DNA of 64,000 nt from Achromobacter sp. UMC71. GTDB taxonomy: Bacteria; Pseudomonadota; Gammaproteobacteria; Burkholderiales; Burkholderiaceae_B. The stretch covers positions 62,001 to 126,000 of the forward strand of contig NZ_LZZT01000034.1 of assembly GCF_014170305.1 (NCBI RefSeq). Direction: 5' to 3'. Both the position numbers and the translations under genes were made by a program. This document shows, piece by piece, positions 47,981-59,005 of the stretch. The stretch's first letter is position 1, and each line of letters opens with the position of its first letter. The notes under the pieces were generated by a model, which was given only the letters and a program-made list of their open reading frames with translations, was not told the origin of the DNA and made no database searches.

Positions 47981-48019
47981 GGCCTACGAAGATCAAAACG
48001 ACAAAAGAACCCAAAGTCC

Positions 48020-49156
48020 TTAAGTCTTAACCGACCTATGCCGACTGATACTCATCATGATCCCGAATGCGATGCCCATGGTGAACAGGGCTGTGCCGCC
48101 GTAGCTCATGAAGGGAAGCGGGACGCCGACCACCGGCAGGATGCCTGTCACCATGCCGACGTTCACGAAGACGTAGATGAACAGCATCATCGTCAGCGCG
48201 CCGGATAGCAATCGGCCGAATTGGGAGGAGGCGCGGGAAGCGATCGTCAGGCCGCGGGCCATCATCAGGCCGTACAGGACCAGGATCGCGATGCCGCCGT
48301 ACAGGCCGAATTCCTCGGCGTAGACGGCGAAGATGAAGTCGGTCGTGCGTTCGGGGATGAAGTCCAGGTGCGTCTGGGTGCCCTTCATGTAGCCCTTGCC
48401 GTAGACGCCGCCCGAGCCCACCGCGATCATCGATTGGATCGTGTGGAAGCCCTTGCCCAGAGGGTCGGAGCTGGGGTTGAGCAGCGTGCAGACGCGGTGC
48501 TTCTGGTAGTCGTGCAGCACCACCCAGTTGACGTCGGGTTCGCAGAGCTGGTCTTCGTAGTAGACCAGCGTGCCGATGCCAATGATGCCGGCCAGCATGA
48601 CCGGGACCAGCAGCTTGAACGACAGGCCGGCGAAATAGATGACGAAAAAGCCGGCGCCGAACACCAGCAGCGCGGTGCCCAGGTCGGGTTGCAGCACGAT
48701 CAGGCCGAACGGCGCGGCCAGCATGGCAGCGGCGGCCAGGAAGTCGCGGATGCGCACGGCGCCCTCGTGGCGCTGGAAGTACCAGGCCAGCATCATGGGC
48801 ACGCCGATCTTCATCATTTCAGACGGCTGGATGCGGGTGACGCCCAGGTTCAGCCAGCGGGTCGCACCCTTGCTGGTTTCACCGAAAAACTCGACGCCCA
48901 GCAGCAGCACCACGCCCGTGACATAGAACGGCAGCGCCAGTTTCATCAGCCATTTGGGCGGGATCAGGGCCATGACCCACATGGCGAAGAACGCGATGAT
49001 GAAATTGCGCGATTGCTCGGCGAAGCGCCAGTCCGTGCCACCCACCGCCGAATGCATGACGGTCAGGCCAAGCGCGGCGAACATCATCAGGATGGCCAAC
49101 AGCGGCCAATCGAAAGCCGTGAAGACGCGCAACAGGATCAGGCCGAGACGCTTCAT
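48020..49156 (-). CDS. rodA: Rod-shape peptidoglycan glycosyltransferase RodA
   Basis: 378 residues, SEDS family, ~10 TM helices. 'RWLNLGVTRIQPSEMMKIG' holds the catalytic-region residues; 'GKGYMKGTQTHLDFIPERTTDFIF' and 'PFMSYGGTALFTMGIAFG' are signature loops. It polymerises glycan strands with PBP2 in the elongasome. It overlaps mrdA by 4 bp and is the last gene of mreBCD-mrdA-rodA. Confidence 0.96.
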   Translation of the reverse strand: MKRLGLILLRVFTAFDWPLLAILMMFAALGLTVMHSAVGGTDWRFAEQSRNFIIAFFAMWVMALIPPKWLMKLALPFYVTGVVLLLGVEFFGETSKGATRWLNLGVTRIQPSEMMKIGVPMMLAWYFQRHEGAVRIRDFLAAAAMLAAPFGLIVLQPDLGTALLVFGAGFFVIYFAGLSFKLLVPVMLAGIIGIGTLVYYEDQLCEPDVNWVVLHDYQKHRVCTLLNPSSDPLGKGFHTIQSMIAVGSGGVYGKGYMKGTQTHLDFIPERTTDFIFAVYAEEFGLYGGIAILVLYGLMMARGLTIASRASSQFGRLLSGALTMMLFIYVFVNVGMVTGILPVVGVPLPFMSYGGTALFTMGIAFGIMMSISRHRSVKT

Positions 49157-51081
49157 TGCCGGCGCACCACGTCGGAAGTAATGGTTTCAACCGTGGCCAG
49201 CGGCGGGTTGCGGTCTGGCCGCACGATCTTGTCCTGCCGATCCTTGGCCAGCCAGTAGTCGAACACCTTGCGTGCCACCGGGGCGGCCACGCTGGCACCC
49301 CAGCCGGCATTCTCGACGATCAGCGAGACGGCGATGCGCGGATGTTCGAGCGGCGCGAAGCCCATGAACAACGCGTGGTCGCGCAGGCGTTCGTCAATGG
49401 CGCTGGCGCGGTAATGGCCGCCGCGCAGGCTGAACACCTGGGCCGTGCCAGTCTTGCCGGCGGCCTGGTAAGGGGCGTTGGCGAACGCGCGGCGGGCCGT
49501 GCCGGCGCGGACCACGTCGGCCATCGCGTTCTTGATGACGTCGACGTTGGCCTGCTTGAGCGGAATGCGGTAATCGGGCGCGGACTCGGTGGGTTTGGCT
49601 ACGCCAGTGCGCGGGTCGCGGACCGCGTGCACCAGGTGCGGACGGCGGTACAGACCGTTGTTGGCCAGGGTGGACGTCCCCTGCGCCAGTTGCAGCAGCG
49701 TGAACGCGTTGTAGCCCTGGCCCACCGCCACCGAAATGGTCTCACCAGCGTACCAGCGCTGGCGGTCCTTTTCCTTATAGGCGGAACGCTTCCAGTCGGT
49801 GGACGGCAGCACGCCGCGCTTTTCGCCTTCGAGGTCGATGCCGGTGATCTGGCCGAAGCCGAACTGCTTGGTGAAGTCGTGCAGCGCGTTCACGCCGATC
49901 TCGGGGCCGAGCGAATAGAAATAGGTATCCGACGACACCACGATCGCCTTGTGCATGTCGGTCATGCCGTAGGCGGCGCCGCCAGCGTTGCGAAACTTCT
50001 GGCCGCCGAACTCGTAGTAGCCGGGATCGGAGATCCGGTCGGTGGCGCGGCGCTTGCCCAGTTCCAGCGCGGCCAGGCCCACGAACGGCTTGTAGGTGGA
50101 GCCGATGGGATAGGTACCGTACAGCGGCCGGTTGATCAGCGGATGGTCGGGCGATTCGTTCAGCATGCGCCAGTTGTCCACGTCGATGCCGTCCACGAAC
50201 AGGTTCGGGTCGAACGAGGGTTGCGACACGAAGGCCAGCACCTCGCCGGTGTCCGGGTCGATCGCGACCAGCGCGCCGCGCTGGCCTTCGAAGGCTTCTT
50301 CAGCGACCTTCTGCAGGCCCAGGTCGATGGACAGCATGATGTCCGAGCCGGGCACGGGGTCGATGCGGCGCAGCGTGCGCATGGGGCGTCCGCCGGCGGT
50401 GACTTCGACCTCTTCGAGCCCGGTGCGGCCATGCAGGGCTTCTTCCCAGGTTTTCTCGATGCCCTTCTTGCCGATGACGTCGGTGCCGCGGTAGTTGCCC
50501 AACAAGCCGGCGCGTTCAAGTTCTTCGTTGTCGCCTTCGGCGATACGCCCGATGTAGCCCACCACATGGGCGGCGGACTGGCCTTGCGGGTATTCGCGGA
50601 CCCAGCGGGCACGCAACTCCACGCCCGGGAACTGGAAGGCGTGGGCCGCGAACCAGGCGGCCTCGGTTTCGTTCAGGTTGTTGCGCAGCTGCAGGCTGGC
50701 GTAGCGGCTGGATTCGGCCGCGCGGCGCTTGAAGCGGCGCTGGTCGGCCGGGCTGATGTAGACGACCTGGGTCAGGCGTTCGAACAGCGCGTTCATGTTG
50801 CCGGCATGGGCCGGCACGACTTCAAGCGTGTAGGTGCGATAGTTGCGGGCCAGGACTTCGCCGTTGCGGTCCAGGATCTCGCCGCGGCGCGGTGGGATCG
50901 GCACGACCGCGATGCGGTTGCGGTCGGCGCGTTCGGACAGGCCTTCGTAGCGATCCACCTGCAGGTACCAGAACCGGCCCACCAGCACGCCGAAGCAGGC
51001 CAGCGCAAACACGCCGCCCACCCAGGCGCGCAGGCGGAAGCGCTGCTTTTGCTGCTGGCCGGTTTTCTTGAATTCGAACAT
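49153..51081 (-). CDS. mrdA: Penicillin-binding protein 2 (transpeptidase)
   Basis: 642 residues: TM anchor near 20-40, PBP dimerisation domain, and transpeptidase with catalytic Ser328 in 'GSTYKP' (SxxK), then 'KTGTAQ' motif. It cross-links side-wall peptidoglycan with RodA. It is 15 bp after mreD. Target of mecillinam-type beta-lactams by family. Confidence 0.95.
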   Translation of the reverse strand: MFEFKKTGQQQKQRFRLRAWVGGVFALACFGVLVGRFWYLQVDRYEGLSERADRNRIAVVPIPPRRGEILDRNGEVLARNYRTYTLEVVPAHAGNMNALFERLTQVVYISPADQRRFKRRAAESSRYASLQLRNNLNETEAAWFAAHAFQFPGVELRARWVREYPQGQSAAHVVGYIGRIAEGDNEELERAGLLGNYRGTDVIGKKGIEKTWEEALHGRTGLEEVEVTAGGRPMRTLRRIDPVPGSDIMLSIDLGLQKVAEEAFEGQRGALVAIDPDTGEVLAFVSQPSFDPNLFVDGIDVDNWRMLNESPDHPLINRPLYGTYPIGSTYKPFVGLAALELGKRRATDRISDPGYYEFGGQKFRNAGGAAYGMTDMHKAIVVSSDTYFYSLGPEIGVNALHDFTKQFGFGQITGIDLEGEKRGVLPSTDWKRSAYKEKDRQRWYAGETISVAVGQGYNAFTLLQLAQGTSTLANNGLYRRPHLVHAVRDPRTGVAKPTESAPDYRIPLKQANVDVIKNAMADVVRAGTARRAFANAPYQAAGKTGTAQVFSLRGGHYRASAIDERLRDHALFMGFAPLEHPRIAVSLIVENAGWGASVAAPVARKVFDYWLAKDRQDKIVRPDRNPPLATVETITSDVVRRQ

Positions 51082-51096
51082 GACGCGGCGCCGCCG

Positions 51097-51663
51097 TCAG
51101 GCGGAGGAAGACTCGGCGTCGTCGGCACCGCGCTGCGGCAAGTGCAGGACCCAGCCCGCCAGCGGCCACAGGGCGGCGGTGATGGCGACGCTGACGCCCC
51201 AGTCCCAGCCCGGCCATTTGCCGGCCAGCCAGGCGTGGATGATCTGCGTGACGAAACGCGCAATCAGGAACACAGGCAGCATGTGCATGGCCTGGCTCCA
51301 GAGATCGAAGCGTTGCAGGCGGCGATGCAGCACCACGGCCCCATAGGCAACCAGGGTGTAGGACAGCGCATGTTCGCCGAGCAGGCCGGCGTCGTGCACG
51401 TCCATCAGCAGGCCGAAGCAGAACGCGGTGAACAGGCCGACGCGGCGCGGTTCGTGCACGCACCAGAAAGCGATGATCAGGATCAGGACATCGGGCGCGC
51501 CCTGCCACAGCCGCCATGGCAGCAGCGACACCAGCCAGACCAGCAGGATGGTGCCCCAGACGAACACGCCGTGCGCCGGGCCGGACAGGCGTTCGGGGTG
51601 CACATTGCTGGGCGTACCCAGGCGGCGCCGGGGTTGCCCTGATGATTGATTAGTCCGATCCAC
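51097..51663 (-). CDS. mreD: Rod-shape-determining protein MreD
   Basis: 188 residues from GTG 51663-51661, chosen because AGGAGG (51678-51673) lies 9 nt upstream and overlaps the mreC end by 14 bp; longer starts run into mreC. Multiple TM helices ('VFVWGTILLVWLVSLLPW', 'VLILIIAFWCVHEPRRVG', 'GEHALSYTLVAYG'), typical of MreD, which links MreC and PBP2. N-terminal ~30 residues are hydrophilic. Confidence 0.9.
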   Translation of the reverse strand: MDRTNQSSGQPRRRLGTPSNVHPERLSGPAHGVFVWGTILLVWLVSLLPWRLWQGAPDVLILIIAFWCVHEPRRVGLFTAFCFGLLMDVHDAGLLGEHALSYTLVAYGAVVLHRRLQRFDLWSQAMHMLPVFLIARFVTQIIHAWLAGKWPGWDWGVSVAITAALWPLAGWVLHLPQRGADDAESSSA

Positions 51664-52534
51664 CGGAATCGACCTCCTGACGGTTGGACTCGGCACGTTC
51701 CACATCCACCTGCAGGACCAGGAAGTGTCGATAACGTTCAGGGTGGGCCAGCGGTTCGCAGACGGCGCGCGCGAAGCCGGAAGCGGTGTCGCGTTCGACC
51801 GAGGTTACCTTGGCCACCGGCAGGCCGGCGGGAAACAGGCCGCCGACGCCACTGGTGACGATAGTATCGCCTTCCTTGATGTCGGCATTGGCCGCCAGGT
51901 AACGGACCTCCATCTTGCCCGGCGAGTTCCCGCCGAACGCAATCAGCCGCAGGCCGTTGCGCAGCAGCTGCACGGGAATGGAAACCTGTTCGTCGGTGAC
52001 CAAGGCGGCCTCGGCGGTCATGGGCGTGACACGCACGATCTGGCCGACCACGCCGCCTTCGTCGATGACGGGCATGCCCGGCGCCAGGCCGGCCTTGCTG
52101 CCTTTATTGAAGACCAGCCGCTGGTTGAAGGCGTTGGTGGGTTCGTACAGCACTTCCACCACCACGGCCGACTGGGCCACGGTGTCGGTCACGCCGAGCA
52201 GGCGGCGCAATTGGGCGTTTTCGGCAGCCAGCTGCGCCGCGTGCGTGGCCACCTGGGCCAGTTCGATGCGCTGGCGTTGCAGGGCTTCGTTTTCGCTGCG
52301 GATGAGGTTGGCCGCGTTGACCCATTCGTTGACTTGCTGGACCAGATCGCGCGGCGCCATGACGGCGCGCTGGAAGGGGTACAGCGCCACGGATACCGCG
52401 CGACGCGCCGGTTCCAGCATGCGCCATTGCGAATCCATGATGATCAAGGCCAACGCCAGGGCGACCAGAACAACCAGCCGCACCTCCGCCGGTGGGCCGC
52501 GCCTGAATAGGGGAGGAGTCCCTTGTCGTTGCAT
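51650..52534 (-). CDS. mreC: Rod-shape-determining protein MreC
   Basis: 294 residues: short N-terminal cytoplasmic part, TM helix ('LVVLVALALALIIM'), coiled coil (about 65-110, 'ENEALQRQRIELAQVATHAAQLAAENAQLRRLL' region) and periplasmic beta barrels ('VVEVLYEPTNAFNQRLVFNKG', 'GDTIVTSGVGGLFPAGLPVAKV'). Activates PBP2/RodA. Lies 84 bp after mreB. Confidence 0.94.
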   Translation of the reverse strand: MQRQGTPPLFRRGPPAEVRLVVLVALALALIIMDSQWRMLEPARRAVSVALYPFQRAVMAPRDLVQQVNEWVNAANLIRSENEALQRQRIELAQVATHAAQLAAENAQLRRLLGVTDTVAQSAVVVEVLYEPTNAFNQRLVFNKGSKAGLAPGMPVIDEGGVVGQIVRVTPMTAEAALVTDEQVSIPVQLLRNGLRLIAFGGNSPGKMEVRYLAANADIKEGDTIVTSGVGGLFPAGLPVAKVTSVERDTASGFARAVCEPLAHPERYRHFLVLQVDVERAESNRQEVDSGGSD

Positions 52535-52618
52535 GAATCTCAGCCCGGGCGCCCGCGCCCGCCGCCCCCGCAGCGGCCGGAGCCGTGAAAAAGCGGGGCT
52601 CCGGGCTGACGGGCAGGA

Positions 52619-53668
<1,050 letters not shown>

Positions 53669-53784
53669 TCAGCTAAATTCTGGGGGGAATTGGGGTCATG
53701 CCGCGGGGCGTACGACCCGAGAAAGGTCGGGTCCGCCTGTCATCACGGCGATTAAACCGTGAATCATAACTTATAATTTCCCCG

Positions 53785-53813
53785 GAAATAGCGCATAAAT
53801 GCAGGCTATTCAA
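53785..53813 (-). promoter_or_regulatory. mreB promoter candidate
   Basis: Minus strand TTGAAT (53813-53808), 17-bp spacer, TATTTC (53790-53785). This gives a leader of ~115 nt containing a GACCCGA/TCGGGTC hairpin. Confidence 0.45.
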
Positions 53814-53815
53814 GC

Positions 53816-53843
53816 TTTGTAACGGTATTGGCATGTGCATACT
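53816..53843 (+). promoter_or_regulatory. gatC promoter candidate
   Basis: TTTGTA (53816-53821), 16-bp spacer, CATACT (53838-53843) with upstream TGG. It is 2 bp from the mreB -35, so the two promoters are back to back. Confidence 0.4.
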
Positions 53844-53890
53844 GCCCAGTCCCGCCCCTCGGCCTTCGCTTCTCGATATTTGCAATCCCC

Positions 53891-54199
53891 ATGGCGCTCA
53901 ATGACACAGATGTGGCCCGCATTGCCAAGCTGGCCAGAATCGAACTGACCCCGGACCAGCGCAGCCACGCGCAGGCCGAGCTCAACGGCATCCTCCACCT
54001 GATCGAACGGCTGCAAGCCGTTGATACCCAAGGCGTCGAACCCCTGGCCCACCCGCTGTCCGCCCACGAAGACATCGTGCTGCGCCTGCGCCAGGACGCC
54101 GTGACCGAAGCCGCCTCGGAGGCCCGCCGCGCAGACCTGCTGGCCAACGCCCCCGACGCCCAGGACGGCCTCTTCCTGGTACCCAAGGTTCTTGATTAA
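53891..54199 (+). CDS. gatC: Asp/Glu-tRNA amidotransferase subunit C
   Basis: 102 residues. 'DTDVARIAKLARIELTPDQ' and 'EPLAHPLSAHEDIVLRLRQD' are GatC hallmarks. It wraps GatA and GatB. ATG 53891 is chosen as the family start. It lies 3 bp before gatA. Confidence 0.95.
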   Translation: MALNDTDVARIAKLARIELTPDQRSHAQAELNGILHLIERLQAVDTQGVEPLAHPLSAHEDIVLRLRQDAVTEAASEARRADLLANAPDAQDGLFLVPKVLD

Positions 54200-54202
54200 G
54201 CC

Positions 54203-55825
54203 ATGACCAAACCCGCCCTGCATACCCAATTCGAGGGGATCGCCGCCCTGCGCGCGGCCCTCGCCCAACGCCAGGTCAGCGCCGTCGAGCTGGCGCAAAG
54301 CGCGCTGGCGGCCGCCGACGCGGCCAGCGGCCTGAACGCCTTTTTACATATTGACGCCGAATTGTCGCTGGCCCAGGCCCGCGCCGCCGACGCCGCGCTG
54401 GCGGCCGGCACCGCCGGTCCGCTGGCCGGCGTGCCGATCGCCCACAAAGACGCCTTCGTCACCCGCGGCTGGCGCACCACCGCCGGCAGCAAGATGCTGG
54501 ACGGCTACGTCAGCCCGTTCGACGCCACCGTGGTCGAACGCCTGCAGGCCGCCGGCGCCGTGTCGCTGGGCAAGCTGAACTGCGACGAATTCGCCATGGG
54601 CTCGGGCAACGAGAACTCCGCCTACGGCGCCGTGAAGAACCCCTGGGACCTGGCCGCCGTGCCCGGCGGCTCGTCGGGCGGTTCGGCCGCGGCCGTGGCT
54701 GCCCGCCTGGTGGCCGCCGCCACCGGCACCGACACCGGCGGTTCGGTCCGCCAGCCGGCCGCCCTGTGCGGCGTCAGCGGCATCAAGCCCACCTACGGCA
54801 CCGTCTCGCGCTACGGCATGGTCGCCTTCGGCTCCAGCCTGGACCAGGCCGGCCCGCTGGCCCCCAGCAGCCGCGACCTGCTCGAACTGCTCGACGTCAT
54901 CAGCGGCTTTGACCCGCGCGACGCCACTAGCCTGGAAAAATGCGATGCCGCCGTCAACGAACCGGGCCGCGTGCGGCGCGACTTCGATGCCGCGCAGGCC
55001 CGTTTCGACGCCGCCGGCAGCCAGCCCCTGAAAGGCCTGCGCATCGGCGTGCCCGACGAGTATTTCGGCGCCGGCCTGGCGCCGGACGTGGCCGCCGCGG
55101 TGGAAGCCGCCCTGGTCCAGTTCGAAGCTCTGGGCGCCGTGCGCGTGCCGGTGTCGCTGCCCCGCACCGAGCTGGCCATCCCGGCCTACTACGTCATCGC
55201 CCCCGCCGAAGCGTCCAGCAACCTGGCCCGCTACGACGGCGTGCGCTACGGCCACCGCGCCGCGCAGTACGACGGCCTGGACAACATGATCAGCCGCTCG
55301 CGCGCCGAAGGCTTCGGCGACGAGGTCAAGCGCCGCATCCTGATCGGCACCTACGTGCTGTCCCACGGCTACTACGACGCCTACTACCTGCAGGCCCAGC
55401 GCCTGCGCCGCATGATCGCCCAGGACTTCCAGCGCGCCTATGCCGGCCAATGCGACGTCATCATGGGCCCGGTCACCCCGACGGTGGCCAAGAACATCGG
55501 CGACAACCGCGACGACCCGACCGCCGACTGGCTGGCCGACGTCTACACGCTGGGCGTCAGCCTTGCCGGCCTGCCCGCCATGTCGATCCCCTGCGGTTTC
55601 GGTGGGGGACAGCCCCCACGCTCGCCGGGCTCGCTGCCCCCCGAGGGGGCTGCCAGCGCCTTGGGGCGGCCCGGCGGCGCTGGCTCCGGCGCCGCCGCTC
55701 GCCGCCCGGTCGGCCTGCAGATCATCGGCAACTACTTCGACGAAGGCCGTCTCCTGGCCATCGCCGACCGCTACCAACAAGTCACCGACTGGCATAAAGC
55801 CTCGCCGGCCCAGCAGGACGCCTAA
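54203..55825 (+). CDS. gatA: Asp/Glu-tRNA amidotransferase subunit A, with in-frame insert
   Basis: 540 residues, amidase-signature family. Ser-cisSer-Lys triad: Lys in '[12 protein letters not shown]', Ser in '[15 protein letters not shown]' and '[12 protein letters not shown]'. It frees ammonia from Gln for GatB. Longer than most GatA (about 480-515) because of residues ~467-500 ('[18 protein letters not shown]...'), inserted between 'MSIPCGF' and '[12 protein letters not shown]', normally separated by a few residues. The reading frame is intact. Insert sits at the surface-exposed C-terminal region by inference. Confidence 0.94.
   Translation: MTKPALHTQFEGIAALRAALAQRQVSAVELAQSALAAADAASGLNAFLHIDAELSLAQARAADAALAAGTAGPLAGVPIAHKDAFVTRGWRTTAGSKMLDGYVSPFDATVVERLQAAGAVSLGKLNCDEFAMGSGNENSAYGAVKNPWDLAAVPGGSSGGSAAAVAARLVAAATGTDTGGSVRQPAALCGVSGIKPTYGTVSRYGMVAFGSSLDQAGPLAPSSRDLLELLDVISGFDPRDATSLEKCDAAVNEPGRVRRDFDAAQARFDAAGSQPLKGLRIGVPDEYFGAGLAPDVAAAVEAALVQFEALGAVRVPVSLPRTELAIPAYYVIAPAEASSNLARYDGVRYGHRAAQYDGLDNMISRSRAEGFGDEVKRRILIGTYVLSHGYYDAYYLQAQRLRRMIAQDFQRAYAGQCDVIMGPVTPTVAKNIGDNRDDPTADWLADVYTLGVSLAGLPAMSIPCGFGGGQPPRSPGSLPPEGAASALGRPGGAGSGAAARRPVGLQIIGNYFDEGRLLAIADRYQQVTDWHKASPAQQDA
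55601..55700. repeat. G/C-palindromic insert within gatA
   Basis: Contains hairpins GTGGGGG-ACAG-CCCCCAC (55602-55619) and GCCCCC-CGA-GGGGGC (55636-55650), followed by a GGGCGGCCCGGCGGC stretch. About 30 codons, multiple of three. Part of it recurs near lptB (28977-28990). It resembles short G/C-rich dispersed repeats of Burkholderiales. Confidence 0.55.
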
Positions 55826-55827
55826 AA

Positions 55828-57285
<1,458 letters not shown>

Positions 57286-57334
57286 TCCGGATGCGCCGTC
57301 CCTGGGGCGGCAAGCAAGATCAGACCAATCCTAG

Positions 57335-57357
57335 GGCCGCGACATCTTGTCGCGGCC
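57335..57357 (+). terminator. Terminator of the gatCAB operon
   Basis: Stem GGCCGCGACA/TGTCGCGGCC, loop TCT, followed by TTTTGTTT. 49 bp after gatB. Confidence 0.92.
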
Positions 57358-57406
57358 TTTTGTTTGGCCAAGAATGATCTGGTCGATTCCGACTGGAGAT
57401 TTGGTC

Positions 57407-57652
57407 ATGAATTACATCGAACTCAGCAGCAGCGATCTGCTGCACCGGTTTGCCGACCACCTGCAGGCCGTCACCCAGGGCCAGCATTTCATCATCTCGG
57501 TCGATGGCGTGCCCTACGCCCGACTGACGCCGGCGGCGTCCACCACCTCGCTGGATGGCCACGATGCGCTTGAAGCGATGAAACGCTTTACGCCCGGCAC
57601 GCCTGTTGCGCACGAGGTTGTCCGTGCCTGGATCGAAGAAGGCCGGCAATGA
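57407..57652 (+). CDS. VapB/Phd-like antitoxin
   Basis: 81 residues from ATG 57407 after GGAG. 'ELSSSDLLHRFADHLQAV' and 'GQHFIISVDGVPYARLTPA' resemble the Phd/YefM antitoxin fold (N-terminal DNA-binding, C-terminal toxin-binding). It neutralises the following PIN toxin and likely autoregulates. Overlaps the toxin gene by 4 bp. Lies just after the gatB terminator. Confidence 0.8.
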   Translation: MNYIELSSSDLLHRFADHLQAVTQGQHFIISVDGVPYARLTPAASTTSLDGHDALEAMKRFTPGTPVAHEVVRAWIEEGRQ

Positions 57653-58116
57653 ACCCGATTCGCCTGGTACCCGACGCGTCCGTCGCGCTGGCATGGCTGC
57701 TGGGCCGCACCGACATGCAGGAATCCACACTGGCCCGGCATCTGCTGGAAGTCGCTCACGGCTCGCACAACCTGGTGCCGCACATCTGGCCGGTGGAAGT
57801 CGCCAATGGCATGCTGCGCGCCGAACGCAGCCAGCGCATTACCGAACACCAGCGCTTGTCGTTCGCCCTCCTCCTCGATCGGCTGCCTATCAGGGCCGAT
57901 CCAGACCCCGCGGCGTCCAATATGTCGCGCACGTATCAGTTGGCGCGGACACACGGGCTGACCGCCTACGACGCAAGCTACGTCGAACTGGCGCGGCGCA
58001 ACGGCGCCTGCCTGGCCACATTCGATCGCAAGCTGGCCGACGCCGCGCGGGCGAGCGGCGTCGCAGTCTTTGGCCAGCCCCATGGAGTCGCCGAGCCCGT
58101 CGCACGCTATGGCTAA
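57649..58116 (+). CDS. PIN-domain ribonuclease toxin, VapC type
   Basis: 155 residues. Acidic metal-binding residues as in PIN nucleases: Asp9 ('LVPDASVALAWLL'), Glu50 ('WPVEVANGM'), Asp108 ('LTAYDASYVELA') and Asp126 ('ATFDRKLA'). VapC toxins cleave RNA, often tRNA. Translationally coupled to the antitoxin. Position between two housekeeping units suggests insertion. Confidence 0.88.
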   Translation: MNPIRLVPDASVALAWLLGRTDMQESTLARHLLEVAHGSHNLVPHIWPVEVANGMLRAERSQRITEHQRLSFALLLDRLPIRADPDPAASNMSRTYQLARTHGLTAYDASYVELARRNGACLATFDRKLADAARASGVAVFGQPHGVAEPVARYG

Positions 58117-58131
58117 ACACCGCACAAGAAA

Positions 58132-58156
58132 GCAGGGCGGCACTTGGCCGCCCTGC
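58132..58156 (-). terminator. Hairpin between vapC-like and pyrE genes
   Basis: Stem GCAGGGCGGC/GCCGCCCTGC with loop ACTTG; on the minus strand followed by TTTCTTG, so a terminator for pyrE is likely, and perhaps weakly for the toxin gene. Confidence 0.65.
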
Positions 58157-58178
58157 ATGGCTTGCACCCTAAAGTGCC

Positions 58179-58871
58179 TTACTTCACCCCGTACTTGTTC
58201 CGGTACGCCAGCACTGCGTCTCGGTGCTCGGCAAACGCGGCGTCGTCTTGCAGCAGCGCCATGATGTCCGCCAGCGACGCGATAGCCACGACCGGAATGC
58301 CGTAGGTCTTGGCCACGTCCTGCACGGCCGAATGGGCTGACAGGGCGTCGTCCGGGCCCGCGCGTTCCATGCGATCCATGGCGATCAGCACCGCGGCCGG
58401 CTCGGCGCCCGCGTTGCGGATGATCTCCACCGATTCACGTACCGAGGTGCCCGCCGTGATCACGTCGTCGATGATCACGACCTTGCCCTTGAGCGGCGCG
58501 CCGACCAGCGTGCCACCTTCGCCGTGGTCCTTGGCTTCCTTGCGGTTGTAGGCAAACGGCACGTCGCTGCGGCCTTGCATGGCCGGGTGACCGGCCAGCG
58601 CCACGGCGGTGGCCGTGGCCAGCGGGATGCCCTTGTAGGCCGGGCCGAACAGCATATCGAAGGCCACGCCCGAATCCAGCAGCGCCTGGGCATAGAACCC
58701 GGCCAGCTTGCCGACCGAACCGCCGCTGTTGAACAGGCCCGCATTGAAGAAATAGGGGCTGATGCGTCCCGATTTGACCTTGAAGCTGCCGAAGCGCAGC
58801 ACGCCTTCGTTCAAGGCGAAGCGGACGAAATCGAGCGAGGTGGCACGGTGGGCGGATTGGGCGGCAGACAT
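58179..58871 (-). CDS. pyrE: Orotate phosphoribosyltransferase
   Basis: 230 residues from ATG 58871 (a TTG further upstream is less likely). PRPP motif '[13 protein letters not shown]', '[11 protein letters not shown]' and '[13 protein letters not shown]' loop fit PyrE. It makes OMP from orotate in pyrimidine synthesis. Divergent from the exonuclease gene. Confidence 0.95.
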   Translation of the reverse strand: MSAAQSAHRATSLDFVRFALNEGVLRFGSFKVKSGRISPYFFNAGLFNSGGSVGKLAGFYAQALLDSGVAFDMLFGPAYKGIPLATATAVALAGHPAMQGRSDVPFAYNRKEAKDHGEGGTLVGAPLKGKVVIIDDVITAGTSVRESVEIIRNAGAEPAAVLIAMDRMERAGPDDALSAHSAVQDVAKTYGIPVVAIASLADIMALLQDDAAFAEHRDAVLAYRNKYGVK

Positions 58872-59005
58872 GCGAGGAAGGTCCAAAAGATGGCAAACCC
58901 CCGCATTTTATCCGGTGTCGGGGGCTTTCCCTGGCAGCGGCGCAGAGTCGGTTAAATTCCTGGCATTGTTCCGGCCGTCCTCGGCCGCTCTACAGGAGTC
59001 CCGCT

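Larger units (their letters stand above)
47209..48019. other. 811-bp gene-free gap between convergent genes, filled with inverted repeats
   Basis: This is the largest gap in the window. It begins with three tandem GGTTTT units (47209-47226), then four inverted-repeat structures (listed separately). Open frames within it are arginine/proline-rich shadows of the repeats. No gene, transposase or RNA family was recognised. Confidence 0.6.

Noticed and set aside
47259..48023. Several open frames of 75-490 codons in the repeat island
   Set aside because: They encode the same Arg/Pro-rich peptides from both strands of the inverted repeats, with no ribosome-binding sites or domains.
53874..53891. 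GATATT before gatC as a leaderless promoter
   Set aside because: Distance is 11 nt with no -35; a better promoter with extended -10 exists at 53816-53843.
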